Source of the DNA: JBMNTQ01 sp050945815
GTDB taxonomy: Bacteria; Bacillota; Clostridia; Christensenellales; JBMNTQ01
Reading direction: 5' to 3'
DNA: 12,384 nt
Assembly: GCA_050945815.1 (NCBI GenBank)
Contig: JBMNTQ010000046.1
Span: 1 to 12,384 of the forward strand
Positions 12,256 through 12,384 of this stretch are shown in pieces. The position numbers and the translations under genes were made by a program. Under the pieces are notes generated by a model. The model was not told the DNA's origin. It did no database searches and saw nothing but the letters and a program-made list of their open reading frames with translations. Numbering within the stretch: the first letter of the stretch is position 1; each line of letters starts with the position of its first letter.

Positions 12256-12384
12256 ATGCGCTTATTTTTCAGCAGAATCGACGTAAGGAACTGCGATGTC
12301 TTTTTTTCAGCAGAATAATTGCCGCTGCGTTAATCATGCCCACCCTATCAGGCTGCTCATCGAATCAGGAGGAATCGCGAACGC
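12256..12384 (+). pseudogene. Start of a lipoprotein gene, frame broken inside the signal peptide; runs off the window
   Basis: The ATG at 12256 follows a GGGGGG-rich ribosome binding site and reads MRLFFSRI before going out of frame and stopping at TAA 12316-12318. The 14-bp sequence TTTTTCAGCAGAAT occurs at 12265-12278 and again at 12303-12316, an offset of 38 bases, which is not a multiple of three. From the second copy, another frame continues FFSRIIAAALIMPTLSGC with a lipobox LSGC (Cys codon 12354-12356), then SSNQEESRT. Removing one repeat unit restores a perfect 20-residue lipoprotein signal peptide. A GTG at 12246 also reaches this frame but sits almost on the ribosome binding site. 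The mature protein lies outside the window, so its function is unknown; another sugar-binding protein would be a guess. Confidence 0.6.
12265..12316 (+). repeat. 14-bp direct repeat splitting the lipoprotein signal peptide
   Basis: TTTTTCAGCAGAAT is present at 12265-12278 and 12303-12316, with 24 unique bases between. It lies in the coding start of the lipoprotein gene, and slippage or recombination between the copies would remove 38 bases and restore the frame. Confidence 0.75.

Noticed and set aside
1..12384. CRISPR array, rRNA or known riboswitch
   Set aside because: No regularly spaced repeats, rRNA segments or recognisable riboswitch cores were seen on either strand.

Overview
The window looks like chromosomal DNA from an anaerobic member of the Firmicutes, probably an uncultured clostridial lineage. 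Strong AGGAGG ribosome binding sites, a clostridial-type tRNA-Trp with encoded CCA, a ROK regulator, and a sugar ABC importer without its own ATPase all fit this. The assignment is inference from gene style, not from a marker gene. The central gene cluster looks clearly GC-richer than the AT-rich esterase gene on the left.

Left flank (1-3141): tRNA-Trp and its terminator are followed by a patchwork of decayed material. It holds a lone AT-rich alpha/beta-hydrolase esterase on the minus strand, two copies of a 17-bp repeat on either side of that gene, and two orphan hairpins. Next comes a frameshifted tyrosine integrase fused to a short piece resembling the start of an anaerobic ribonucleotide reductase (nrdD), and then a solitary right end of an IS5-family element. 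A large inverted repeat and an unassigned relic reading frame fill the rest.

Central cluster (3142-10476, plus strand): a perfect-consensus promoter (TTGACA-17-TATAAT) leads a compact, apparently single transcription unit. Its genes encode a ROK-family regulator, a GH172/DUF2961 glycoside hydrolase without a signal peptide, an L-fucose/D-arabinose isomerase (FucI), a secreted sugar-binding protein and two CUT1-type permeases. The binding protein and first permease are separated by a strong GC hairpin. Known GH172 activities are on alpha-D-arabinofuranosides and alpha-D-fructofuranosides, and FucI also isomerises D-arabinose to D-ribulose. The simplest reading is therefore uptake of a D-arabinofuranose-containing oligosaccharide, hydrolysis in the cytoplasm and isomerisation of the released D-arabinose. 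No kinase, aldolase or transport ATPase is present in the window, so these must be supplied from elsewhere.

Right flank (10477-12384): directly after the second permease lies a second GH172 gene, ruined by stops and frameshifts and cut off by an internally deleted IS5-family element. That element has 12-bp terminal inverted repeats (11292-11913). Its right end is the same sequence, in the same orientation, as the solitary IS end at 2583-2640, so the sugar cluster is bracketed by two IS relics. After a quiet AT-rich stretch, a good promoter (12178-12206) precedes the start of a lipoprotein gene. Its signal peptide is split by a 14-bp direct repeat that shifts the frame, and the gene runs off the window.
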